64,000 bases of DNA from the NCBI RefSeq assembly GCF_036320965.1, contig NC_092230.1:50445782-50509781 (forward strand), read 5' to 3'. The notes beneath the pieces are model-generated. The model was not told where the DNA came from. It saw only the letters and a program-made list of their open reading frames with translations, and did not search any database. This document shows positions 47,923 to 58,275 of this stretch, piece by piece. The position numbers were made by a program, and so were the translations under genes. Numbering within the stretch: the stretch's first letter is position 1; each line of letters starts with the position of its first letter. Source of the DNA: Panulirus ornatus (taxonomy: Eukaryota > Arthropoda > Malacostraca > Decapoda > Palinuridae).

Positions 47923-48248
47923 GTTGTTTATATATTTGTTTATCAGTTCTATGGCCGTGGGTGTATTTGTTCCTGTATTTGTTTATATATTCCATGGCAC
48001 ATGGGTATAGTTGCTCATGTACTCGTCTCTTTTCACGGCCCCTGAGTGCAATTCCTGTATTTGTTCGTCCTTTCCATGGCGCCTGGATGTCTTTGTTCAT
48101 GGAACTATTCCTTTGTTCTACGACCTGTGGATATATAAGTTCATGTGTTTGCTTTTGCCTTCCATGGGCAAAGTTTTCAAGTATTTGTCGATCAGCTTCA
48201 GAATACCTGGGTGTATTTGTTCATGTATTTGTTTGTGTTTGTTGGCAG
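47923..48248 (+). other. End of ACP intron 1 with 3' splice site
   Basis: Degenerate repeats of a 'gtgtatttgttcatgtatttg' type run up to the acceptor TTTGTTGGCAG|GAC at 48248. The tract before AG is T/G-rich rather than purely pyrimidine. This sequence type matches 44753-44934, so a LINE split one degenerate block. Confidence 0.65.
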
Positions 48249-48322
48249 GACCTGATGGATGAGACGTCAGATGTAAACCCAAGCAACATGAACACCGACC
48301 AGCGGCTCCAACACTCCCTCAG
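48249..48322 (+). CDS. ACP: ACP precursor, exon 2 (C-terminal peptide)
   Basis: The frame after TTGGCAG| reads DLMDETSDVNPSNMNTDQRLQHSL and then two bases (AG) of the next codon before CAG|GTAAAC. It continues the helix-like ...VASHLA of exon 1 in phase 0, giving ...SHLA-DLMDE..., a plausible acidic C-terminal peptide. It is flanked by an AG acceptor and a strong donor, and it is the only non-repetitive coding-like piece downstream in the intron's phase. If the donor is not used, AGG TAA gives Arg and a stop at 48324-48326 and a 96-residue precursor. It contains no Cys, so the partner of Cys55, if any, must be in a later exon. I recognise it by phase, borders and character, not by a remembered homologue. 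Confidence 0.7.
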
Positions 48323-48745
48323 GTAAACCCCACCCCTACCCTTCCACAACACCCCGACCCTTAACCCAACACTCCCTCAGGTAAACCCCACCCCTACCCT
48401 TCCACAACACCCCGACCCTTAACCCAACACTCCCTCAGGTAAACCCCACCCCTACCCTTCCACAACACCCCGACCCTTAACCCAACACTCCCTCAGGTAA
48501 ACCCCACCCCTACCCTTCCACAACACCCCGACCCTTAACCCAACACTCCCTCAGGTAAACCCCACCCCTACCCTTCCACAACACCCCGACCCTTAACCCA
48601 ACACTCCCTCAGGTAAACCCCACCCCTACCCTTCCACAACACCCCGACCCTTAACCCAACACTCCCTCAGGTAAACCCCACCCCTACCCTTCCACAACAT
48701 CCTTACCTTTAACCCAAAACTTCGACCCTTACCCTAACCCCCTAC
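48308..48745. repeat. 58-bp array that repeats the exon 2 / intron 2 donor
   Basis: The unit begins with the last 15 coding bases of exon 2 (AACACTCCCTCAG), then GTAAAC and intron sequence. Exact spacing puts donor GT at 48323, 48381, 48439, 48497, 48555, 48613 and 48671. The first unit is the real junction; the other six are intronic copies. The last unit decays into 'aacatccttacc'. Confidence 0.95.
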
Positions 48746-48763
48746 CCATGCAATACGGCTATT

Positions 48764-51700
48764 GTGGTGCTGGTGTGGTGTAGTGCTGTTATGGTGTAGT
48801 GCTGGTGTGGTGCTGGTGTGGTGTAGTGCTGGTCTGGTGTGGTGCTGGTGTGGTGTGGTGCTGGTGTGGTGTAGTGCTGGTGTGATGTAGTGCTGGTCTG
48901 GTGTAGTGCTGGTGTGGTATAGTGCTGGTCTGGTGTGGTGCTGGTGTGGTATAGTGCTGGTCTGGTGTGGTGCTGGTGTGGTGTGGTGCTGGTGTGGTGT
49001 GGTGCTGGTGTGGTGTAGTGCTGGTGTGATGTAGTGCTGGTCTGGTGTAGTGCTGGTGTGGTGTGGTGCTGGTGTGGTGTGGTGCTGGTGTGGTGTGGTG
49101 CTGGTGTGGTATAGTGCTGGTGTGGTGTGGTGCTGGTGTGGTATAGTGCTGGTCTGGTGTGGTGCTGGTGTGGTGTGGTGTGGTGCTGGTGTGGTGTAGT
49201 GCTGGTGTGGTGTAGTGCTGGTGTGGTGTAGTGCTGGTGTGGTATAGTGCTGGTCTGGTGTGCTGGTGTGGTGTGGTGCTGGTGTGGTGTGGTGCTGGTG
49301 TGGTGTAGTGCTGGTGTGGTGTAGTGCTGGTGTGGTGTGGTGTAGGTGCTGGTGTGGTGTAGTGCTGGTGTGGTGTGGTGCTGGTGTGGTGTGGTGCTGG
49401 TGTGGTGTGGTGCTGGTGTGTAGTGCTGGTCTGGTGTGGTGCTGGTGTGGTGTTGTGCTGGTGTGGTGTAGTGCTGGTGTGGTGTGGTGCTGGTGTGGTG
49501 TAGTGCTGGTGTGGTGTAGTGCTGGTGTGGTGTAGTGCTGGTGTGGTGTGGTGCTGGTGTGGTGTAGTGCTGGTGTGGTGTGGTGCTGGTGTGGTGTGGT
49601 GCTGGTGTGGTGTAGTGCTGGTGTGGTGTAGTGCTGGTGTGGTGTGGTGCTGGTGTGGTGTAGTGCTGGTGTGGTGTGGTGCTGGTGTGGTGTGTGCTGG
49701 TGTGGTGTAGTGCTGGTGTGGTGTGGTGCTGGTGTGGTGTGGTGCTGGTGTGGTGTAGTGCTGGTGTGGTGTGGTCTGGTGTGGTGCTTGGTGTGGTGTA
49801 GTGCTGGGTGTGGTGTAGTGCTGGTGTGGTGTGGTGCTGGTTGTGGTGGTGCTGGTGTGGTGTAGGTGCTGGTGTGGTGTGGTGCTGGTGTGGTGTAGGT
49901 GCTGGTGTGTGTGGTGCTGGTGTGGTGTAGTGCTGGTGTGGTGTAGTGCTGGTGGTGTGTAGGTGCTGGTGCTGGTGTAGTGCTGGTGTGGTGTAGTGCT
50001 GGTGTGGTGTAGTGCTGGTGTGGTGTGGTGCTGTGTGGTGTAGTGCTGGTGTGGTGTAGGTGCTGGTGTGTTGTGTGCTGGTGTGGTGTGGTGCTGGTGT
50101 GGTGTGGTGCTGGTGTGTTGTGTGCTGGTGTGGTGTAGTGCTGGTGTGGTGTGGTGCTGGTGTGGTGGTAGTGCTGGTGTGGTGTGGTGCTGGTGTGTGT
50201 AGTGCTGGTCTGGTGTGGTGCTGGTGTTGGTGTAGTGCTGGTGTGGTGTAGTGCTGGTGTGGTGTGGTGCTGGTGTGGTGTGGTGCTGGTGTGGTGTGTG
50301 CTGGTTGGTGTGTCTGTTTGGTGTAGTGCTGGTTGGTGTGTGTGCTGGTTGGTGTGTGCTGGTTGGTGTGTGCTGGTTGGTGTAGTGCTGTGTTTGTGTG
50401 CGTGGTGTGGTCTGTGTGTGTGCTGGTGTGGTTGTGGGTGTGGTGTGTGCTGTTGGTGTGGTGCTGGTGTGGTGTATGCTGTATGGTGTAGTGCTGTGGT
50501 GTGGTGTGTTGTGTGTGCTGGTTGTTGTGCTGGTGGTGTGGTGTGGTGTGGTGTGGTTGGTGTGGTGGGTGTGGTGTGTGTTGGTGGTGGGTGTGGGTGG
50601 TGTGGTGCTGGTGGTGTGTGTGGTGTGGTGTGGTGTGTGGTGTGTGGTGTGGTCTGGTTGGTGTGGTGTGGTGTGGTGTGGTTGTGTGTGGTCTGGTGTG
50701 GTGTGTGTGTCTGTGTGTGTGGTGTGTTGTTTGTGTGGTGTGTCTGGTGTGTGTGGTGTGGTTGGTGTGGTGCTGGTTGTGTGTGTGTGTGTGTGGTGTG
50801 TTGGTTGTGTGGTGTGGTGTGGTGTGTGTGGTGCTTGGTGTGGTGTGTCTGTTGGTTGGTTGTGGTCTGGTGGTGTGGTGTGCTGGGTGTGGTTGGTGTG
50901 TGTGGTGTGGTGTGTGCTGGTTGGTTGGTGCTGGTCTGTGGTGTGCTGGTTGGTGTGTCTGGTTGGTGTGGTGCGGTCTGGTGTGGTTGTTGGTTGGTGG
51001 TGTGTTGGTGTGGTGCGTTGTTGGTTGGTCTGTGTGGTGTGGTGTGGTGTGGTCTGGTTGTGTGTGTGTTGTGTGCTGGTTGTGTGGTGTGTGCTGGTTG
51101 GTGTGGTGCTGGTTGGTGTGGTGTGGTTGTTTGGTGTGGTGTGGTGCTGGTCTGGTGTGGTGTGGTTGGTGTGTTGTGGTGCTGTGGTCTGGTTGGTGTG
51201 TGTGGTGTGGTGTGGTGTGTGGTGTGGTGTGGTTGGTCTGGTGTGGTGTGGTTGGTGTGGTTGTGTGGTGTGGTGTGGTGTTGGTGTGGTGTTTGGTCTG
51301 GTGTGGGTGTCTGGTTTGTGTGGTGTGTGGCTGGTTGGTGGTGCTGGTTGGTGTGTGTGTGGTTGGGTGGTTGGTGTGGTGTGGTGCTGTTGGTGTGGTG
51401 TGTGTGCTGGTGTGTGCTGGTGTGGTGTGGTGTGGTGTGTTGGTGTGGTGTGGGTTGTGGTGTGTGTGGTTGGTGGTGGTGTGGTGTGTGGGTTGTGTGG
51501 TGTGGGTGGTGTGGTGGGTGGTGTGTGGTTGGGGTGGGTCTGGTTGGTGTGGGTTGGTGTGGTGTGTGTGGTGTGGTGTGTGTGGTGTGGTTGGTGTTGC
51601 TGGTTGTGGTGCTGGTGTGTGGTGTGTGTTGTGTGGTTGTGGTGTGGGGTGGTGGTGGTTGGTGTGGTGCGGTTGTGTGGGGGTGTGTGGTGTGGTTGTT

Positions 51701-52672
51701 GGTGTGGTTGGTGTGTGTGTGTGGTCTGGTGTGTGTGGTGTTGGTTTTGTTGGTGTGTGCTGGTGTTGGTCTGGTGTGGTGTCTGGTGCTGGTTGGTGTG
51801 TGCTGGTGTGGTGTGGTGCTGGTGTGGTGTAGTGCTGGTGTGGTGTGGTGCTGGTGTGGTGTAGTGCTGGTGCTGGTGTGGTGCTGGTGTGGTGTGGTGC
51901 TGGTGTGGTGTGGTGCTGGTCTGGTGTGGTGTGGTGCTGGTGTGGTGTAGTGCTGGTGTGGTGTGGTGCTGGTGTGGTGTGGTGCTGGTGTGGTGTGGTG
52001 CTGGTGTGGTGTGGTGCTGGTGTGGTGTGGTGCTGGTGTGGTGTGGTGCTGGTGTGGTGTAGTGCTGGTCTGGTGTGGTGCTGGTCTGGTGTGGTGTGGT
52101 GCTGGTGTGATGTGGTGCTGGTGTGGTGTGGTGCTGGTGTGGTGTGGTGCTGGTGTGGTGTAGTGCTGGTGTGGTGTAGTGCTGGTGTGGTGTAGTGCTG
52201 GTGTGGTGTAGTGCTGGTGTGGTGTAGGTGCTGGTGTGGTGTGGTGCTGGTGTGGTGTGGTGCTGGTGTGGTGTGGTGCTGGTGGTGTGTGTGCTGGTGT
52301 GGTGCTGGTCTGGTCTGGTGTGGTGCTGGTGTGGTGTGGTGTGGTGCTGGTCTGGTGTGGTGCTGGTGTGGTGCTGGTCTGGTATGGTGCTGGTCTGTGT
52401 GGTGCTGGTGTGGTGCTGGTCTGGTCTGGTGTGGTGCTGGTGTGGTATGGTGCTGGTCTGGTGTGGTGCTGGTCTGGTCTGGTGTGGTGTGGTGTGGTGT
52501 GGTGCTGGTCTGGTCTGGTGTGTGGTGCTGGTGTGGTGCTGGTCTGGTGTGGTGTGGTGCTGGTGTGGTATGGTGCTGGTCTGGTGTGGTGCTGGTCTGG
52601 TGGTGCTGGTCTGGTCTGGTGTGGTGGTGTGGTGTGGTGCTGGTCTGGTCTGGTGTGGTGCTGGTCTGGGTG
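48764..52672. repeat. 16-bp minisatellite, copy B
   Basis: Same family as 24073-27658 (core TGGTGCTGGTGTGGTG), again with regular ends and a strongly degraded middle at about 50300-51790. Its last 40 bases and right flank equal those of copy A; its left flank does not. Confidence 0.96.
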
Positions 52673-52958
52673 TTGTAACAACACAATATTCACCAAGTTT
52701 GTACTAAGATCAGACACGTCCTGAGACATAAATATTTTTTTTTTATATTATTATACTTTGTCGCTGTCCTCCACGTTAACGAGGTAGCGCAAGGAACAGA
52801 TGAAAGAATGGCCCAGCCCACCTACATACACATGTATATACATACACGTCCACACACGCACATATACATACCTATACATCGCAACGTATACAATATACAC
52901 ACACAGACATATACATATATACACATGTACATAATTCATAGTCTGCCCTTATTCATTC
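52673..52958. repeat. Duplicated block, copy B (identical to 27660-27945)
   Basis: Base-for-base identical to copy A over 286 bp, 25,013 bp away and in the same orientation. It includes a LINE 3' end. After 52958 the sequence jumps to 'gtcgcttcacatgccc', a deletion of about 190 bp relative to copy A. Confidence 0.95.
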
Positions 52959-53330
52959 CTGTCGCTTCACATGCCCTGGTATAATCCACTGACAGCATGT
53001 TGACGCCGGTATACCACATCGTTCCAATTCACTATATTCCTTGCACGCCTTTCACCCTCCTGCATGTTCAGGCCCCGATCACTCAAAATCTTTTTTACTC
53101 CATCTTTCCACCTCCAATTTGGTCTCCCACTTCTCTTCGTTCCCTCCACCTCCGACACGTATATCCTCTTGGTCAATCTTTCCTCACTCATCCTCTCCAT
53201 GTGCCCAAACCATTTCAAAACACCCTCTTCTGCTCTCTCAACCACACTCTTTTTATTTCCACACATCTCTCTTACCCTTACGTTACTTACTCGATCAAAC
53301 CACCTCACACCACATATTGTCCTCAAACAT
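52757..53330 (-). mobile_element. Antisense LINE 3' fragment with internal deletion
   Basis: LINE 3' UTR (identical to the 27.7-kb copy), then after a deletion the C-terminal coding region (complement encodes CLRTICGVRWFDRVSNVRVREMC through GLNMQEGERRARN). It ends at 53330. The part after the deletion differs from the 28.2-kb copy at several bases. Confidence 0.85.
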
Positions 53331-53444
53331 AAATATACATTCAGTAAATTTTTCTTCGGCAATGTTTATAATGTGGATAGAGAACAAAACAATATATAGA
53401 TATATTGGCACAAGTTCATGATAGATTTTGCAAATGTTTCTTCT
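53331..53444. other. Single-copy spacer
   Basis: AT-rich, no gene or element recognised. Confidence 0.5.
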
Positions 53445-56400
53445 TAATGATGACGTAACTAACATTACAGGCATCGGAGGATGTTATAACGTAACTAACA
53501 TGACAGGCATGGAGGGATGTTATGACGTAAGTAACATTACAGGCATGGGAGGATGTTATGACGTAACTAACATTACAGGCATGGGAGGATGTTATGATGT
53601 AACTAACATTACAGGCATGGGAGGATGTTATGACGTAAGTAACATTACAGGCATGGGAGGATGTTATGATGTAACTAACATTACAGGCATGGAAGGATGT
53701 TATGACGTAACTAACATTACAGGCATGGGAGGATGTTATGATGTAACTAACATTACAGGCATGGAAGGATGTTATGACGTAACTAACATTACAGGCATGG
53801 GAGGATGTTATGATGTAACTAACATTACAGGCATGGGAGGATGTTATGACGTAACTAACATTACAGGCATGGGAGGATGTTATGATGTAACTAACATTAC
53901 AGGCATGGGAGGATGTTATGACGTAACTAACATTACAGGCATGGAAGGATGTTATGACGTAAGTAACATTACAGGCATGGGAGGATGTTATGACGTAACT
54001 AACATTACAGGCATGGGAAGGATGTTATGACGTAACTAACATTACAGGCATGGGAGGATGTTATGACGTAACTAACATTACAGGCATGGAAGGATGTTAT
54101 GACGTAAGTAACATTACAGGCATGGGAGGATGTTATGACGTAACTAACATTACAGGCATGGAAGGATGTTATGACGTAACTAACATTACAGGCATGGGAG
54201 GATGTTATGACGTAACTAACATTACAGGCATGGGAGGATGTTATGACGTAACTAACATAACATTACATGCATGGGAGGATGTTATGTCGTAACTAACATA
54301 ACATTGCAGGCACGGGAGGATGTTATGACGTAACTAAGATAACATTACAGGCATGGGAGGATGTTATGACGTAACTAACATAACATTACAGGCATGGGAG
54401 GATGTTATGACGTAACTAACATTACAGGCACCGGAGGATGTTGTGACGTAACTAACATAACATTACAGGCATGGGAGGATGTTATGACGTAACTAACATT
54501 ACAGGCATGGGAGGATGTTATGACGTAACTAACATAACATTACAAGCATGGGAGGATGTTATGACGTAAATAACATTACAGGCATGGGAGGATGTTATGA
54601 CGTAACTAAGATAACATTACAGGCACCGGAGGATGTTGTGACGTAACTAAGATAACATTACAGGCATGGGAGGATGTTATGACGTAACTAAGATAACATT
54701 ACAGGCATGGGAGGATGTTATGACGTAACTAAGATAACATTACAGGCATGGGAGGATGTTGTGACGTAACTAAGATAACATTACAGGCATGGGAGGATGT
54801 TGTGACGTAACTAAGATAACATTACAGGCAGCGGAGGATGTTATGACGTAACTAAGATAACATTACAGGCAGCGGAGGATGTTATGACGTAACTAAGATA
54901 ACATTACAGGCATGGGAGGATGTTATGACGTAACTAAGATAACATTACAGGCAGCCGAGGATGTTATGACGTAACTAAGATAACATTACAGGCATGGGAG
55001 GATGTTATGACGTAACTAAGATAACATTACAGGCATGGGAGGATGTTATGACGTAACTAAGATAACATTACAGGCATGGGAGGATGTTGTGACGTAACTA
55101 AGATAACATTACAGGCATGGGAGGATGTTGTGACGTAACTAAGATAACATTACAGGCAGCGGAGGATGTTATGACGTAACTAAGATAACATTACAGGCAG
55201 CGGAGGATGTTATGACGTAACTAAGATAACGTTACAGGCAGCGGAGGATGTTATGACGTAACTAACATTACAGGCATGGGAGAATGTTATGACGTAACTA
55301 AGATAACGTTACAGGCAGCGGAGGATGTTATGACGTAACTAAGATAACATTACAGGCAGCGGAGGATGTTATGACGTAACTAACATTACAGGCATGGGAG
55401 GATGTTATGACGTAACTAAGATAACATTACAGGCGGCGGAGGATGTTATGGACGTAACTAAGATAACATTACAGGCAGCGGAGGATGTTATGACGTAACT
55501 AAGATAACATTACAGGCATGGAGGATGTTATGACGTAACTAAGATAACATTACAGGCATGGGAGGATGTTATGACGTAACTAAGATAACATTACAGGCAT
55601 GGGAGGATGTTGTGACGTAACTAAGATAACATTACAGGCATGGGAGGATGTTGTGACGTAACTAAGATAACATTACAGGCATGGGAGGATGTTGTGACGT
55701 AACTAAGATAACATTACAGGCATGGGAGGATGTTATGACGTAACTAAGATAACATTACAGGCGGCGGAGGATGTTATGACGTAACTAAGATAACATTACA
55801 GGCAGCGGAGGATGTTATGACGTAACTAAGATAACATTACAGGCATGGGAGGATGTTATGACGTAACTAAGATAACATTACAGGCATGGGAGGATGTTAT
55901 GACGTAACTAAGATAACATTACAGGCATGGGAGGATGTTGTGACGTAACTAAGATAACATTACAGGCAGCGGAGGATGTTATGACGTAACTAACATTACA
56001 GGCATGGGAGGATGTTATGACGTAACTAAGATAACATTACAGGCGGCGGAGGATGTTATGACGTAACTAAGATAACATTACAGGCGGCGGAGGATGTTAT
56101 GACGTAAGATAACATTACAGGCAGTGGAGGATGTTATGACGTAACTAAGATAACATTACAGGCACCGGAGGATGTTTTGACGTAACTAAGATAACATTAC
56201 AGGCAGCGGAGGATGTTATGACGTAACTAAGATAACATTACAGGCAGCGGAGGATGTTATGACGTAACTAAGATAACATTACAGGCACCGGAGGATGTTT
56301 TGACGTAACTAAGATAACATTACAGGCATGGGAGGATGTTGTGACGTAACTAAGATAACATTACAGGCAGCGGAGGATGTTATGTCGTAACTAAGATAAC

Positions 56401-57090
56401 ATTACAGGCACCGGAGGATGTTTTGACGTAACTAAGATAACATTACAGGCATGGGAGGATGTTATGACGTAACTAAGATAACATTACAGGCACCGGAGGA
56501 TGTTTTGACGTAACTAAGATAACATTACAGGCAGCGGAGGATGTTATGACGTAACTAAGATAACATTACAGGCAGCGGAGGATGTTATGACGTAACTAAC
56601 ATTACAGGCATGGGAGGATGTTATGACGTAACTAAGATAACATTACAGGCGGCGGAGGATGTTATGACGTAACTAAGATAACATTACAGGCAGCGGAGGA
56701 TGTTATGACGTAACTAAGATAACATTACAGGCAGCGAGGATGTTATGACGTAACTAACATTACAGGCATGGGAGGATGTTATGACGTAACTAAGATAACA
56801 TTACAGGCAGCGGAGGATGTTATGACGTAACTAAGATAACATTACAGGCACCGGAGGATGTTATGACGTAACTAAGATAACATTACAGGCAGCGGAGGAT
56901 GTTATGACGTAACTAAGATAACATTACAGGCATGGGAGGATGTTATGACGTAACTAAGATAACATTACAGGCATGGGAGGATGTTATGACGTAACTAAGA
57001 TAACATTACAGGCAGCGGAGGATGTTATGACGTAACTAAGATAACATTACAGGCAGCGGAGGATGTTTTGACGTAACTAAGATAACATTA
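53445..57090. repeat. 36/41-bp array with TGACGTAA in most units
   Basis: The left part (to about 54240) has 36-bp units with core GGAGGATGTTATGACGTAAC plus TAACATTACAGGCATG. Further right most units gain five bases (TAAGATAACATTACAGG) and become 41 bp. Variants ATGG/GCAGCGG/CACCGG occur. About 90 units in all. Most contain the CRE-like octamer TGACGTAA and an ATTACAG|GC acceptor-like junction. Confidence 0.96.
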
Positions 57091-57093
57091 CAG

Positions 57094-57112
57094 GCAGCGG
57101 AGGATGTTATGA
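57094..57112 (+). CDS. Speculative ACP exon 3 (stop-containing end)
   Basis: If exon 2 is spliced at 48322 (phase 2), the AG at 57092-57093 (TAACTAAGATAACATTACAG) is a candidate acceptor. The joined frame would add RQRRML and stop at 57110-57112, making a 101-residue precursor. Alternative acceptors at 57112-57113 (adds RQR, stop) and 57123-57124 (about 33 more residues with Cys, stop at 57222-57224) are equally possible. The polypyrimidine tract is poor and the same acceptor-like string is in many array units, so this is a guess that needs a transcript. Confidence 0.15.
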
Positions 57113-57403
57113 GGCAACGTTGAGGACCACAACAGGACTGGACCCGGCAAGATGGCCGCCCTGCCCACCACCAGAGAGAGTCATGTGTGCTGTCTGCCCC
57201 ACACATACTGATGGCTTATACTGACGCTGCCTACCTTCCTGCCCCCACCTCCTCCAACACATCCTCTCACACCTCCTCCAACACATCTTCTCATCTCCAA
57301 GACAACCTCTCACACGACACATCTCCTCCAACACCACACATCCCCTCCATCACCTCCCTCATGCCTCATAGGAGAATGATTTCATATCTCAGTATCATTC
57401 ATC
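57113..57403. other. Single-copy stretch, possible ACP 3' exon or UTR
   Basis: About 290 bp of non-repetitive, C-rich sequence after the array. It contains short frames but no known domain. A polyadenylation signal lies 750 bp further on at 58146. Confidence 0.3.
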
Positions 57404-58113
57404 CACACCTTTCTCCAGTCAACCAAACCTTTCCCCAGTCAACCAGACTTTTCCCCAGTCAACCAGACCTTTCCCCAGTCAACCAGACCTTTCCCAGTCA
57501 ACCAGACCTTTCCCCAGTCAACCAGACCTTTCCCCAGTCAACCAGACCTTTCCCCAGTCAACCAGACCTTTCCCCGGTCAACCAGGCCTTTCCCCAGTCA
57601 ACCAGACCTTTCCCCAGTTAACCAGACCTTTCCCAGTCAACCAGACCTTTCCCCAGTCAACCAGACCTTTCCCCAGTCAACCAGACCTTTCCCCAGTCAA
57701 CCAGACCTTTCCCCGGTCAACCAGGCCTTTCCTCAGTCAACCAGACCTTTCCCCAGTCAACCAGACCTTTCCCCAGTCAACCAGACCTTTCCCCGGTCAA
57801 CCAGACCTTTCCTCGGTCAACCAGGCCTTTCCCCAGTCAACCAGACCTTTCCCCAGTCAACCAGACCTTTCCCCGGTCAACCAGGCCTTTCCCCAGTCAA
57901 CCAGACCTTTCCCCAGTCAACCAAACCTTTCCCCAGTCAACCAAACCTTTCCCCAGTCAACCAGACCTTTCCCCAGTCAACCAGACCTTTCCCCAGTCAA
58001 CCAGACCTTTCCCCAGTCAACCAGACCTTTCCTCAGTCAACCAGACCTTTCCTCGGTCAACCAGACCTTTCCTCGGTCAACCAGACCTTTCCTCGGTCAA
58101 CCAGACCTTTCAA
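57404..58113. repeat. 21-bp minisatellite
   Basis: About 34 units with core CAGTCAACCAGACCTTTCCC plus C. It is a codon multiple, so a periodic PFPQSTR frame appears by composition. Confidence 0.96.
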
Positions 58114-58145
58114 TAGGCAGATGTATGTTTGATGATTTCTTAATG

Positions 58146-58151
58146 AATAAA
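58146..58151 (+). promoter_or_regulatory. Isolated AATAAA polyadenylation signal
   Basis: AATAAA in single-copy AT-rich sequence (58114-58275) downstream of ACP. It could end the ACP transcript if the gene extends this far. No transcript evidence. Confidence 0.3.
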
Positions 58152-58275
58152 CATTATACTGGCCAGCAGAAGACTAGTTCTATAAATATTATTATTAACC
58201 TTCATAATCTACATCAAGGAATCACATTTCTATAACATGTATTAATGTTAGCTAAACCATCATATATACCCTCCT

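Larger units (their letters stand above)
30437..48322 (+). other. ACP: ACP gene span (two supported exons)
   Basis: Exon 1 coding part is 30437-30649, intron 1 is 30650-48248 (17,599 bp, GTAAGT...GGCAG), and exon 2 is 48249-48322. Both sides of the intron are in phase 0, so the exons join without a frame change. The intron contains the 34-bp, 45-bp, 25-bp and 44-bp arrays and three LINE fragments. A 3' exon is not established (see 57094). Confidence 0.8.

Noticed and set aside
48734..52729. Minus-strand frames of 1,331 and 1,314 residues
   Set aside because: Same 16-bp array artefact as at 24-27 kb; parallel frames overlap almost completely.
53428..54292. Repeated GGCYDVTNITGM frame that looks like a secreted repeat protein
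   Set aside because: It exists only while units stay 36 bp and stops when they become 41 bp; no signal peptide or flanking exon.
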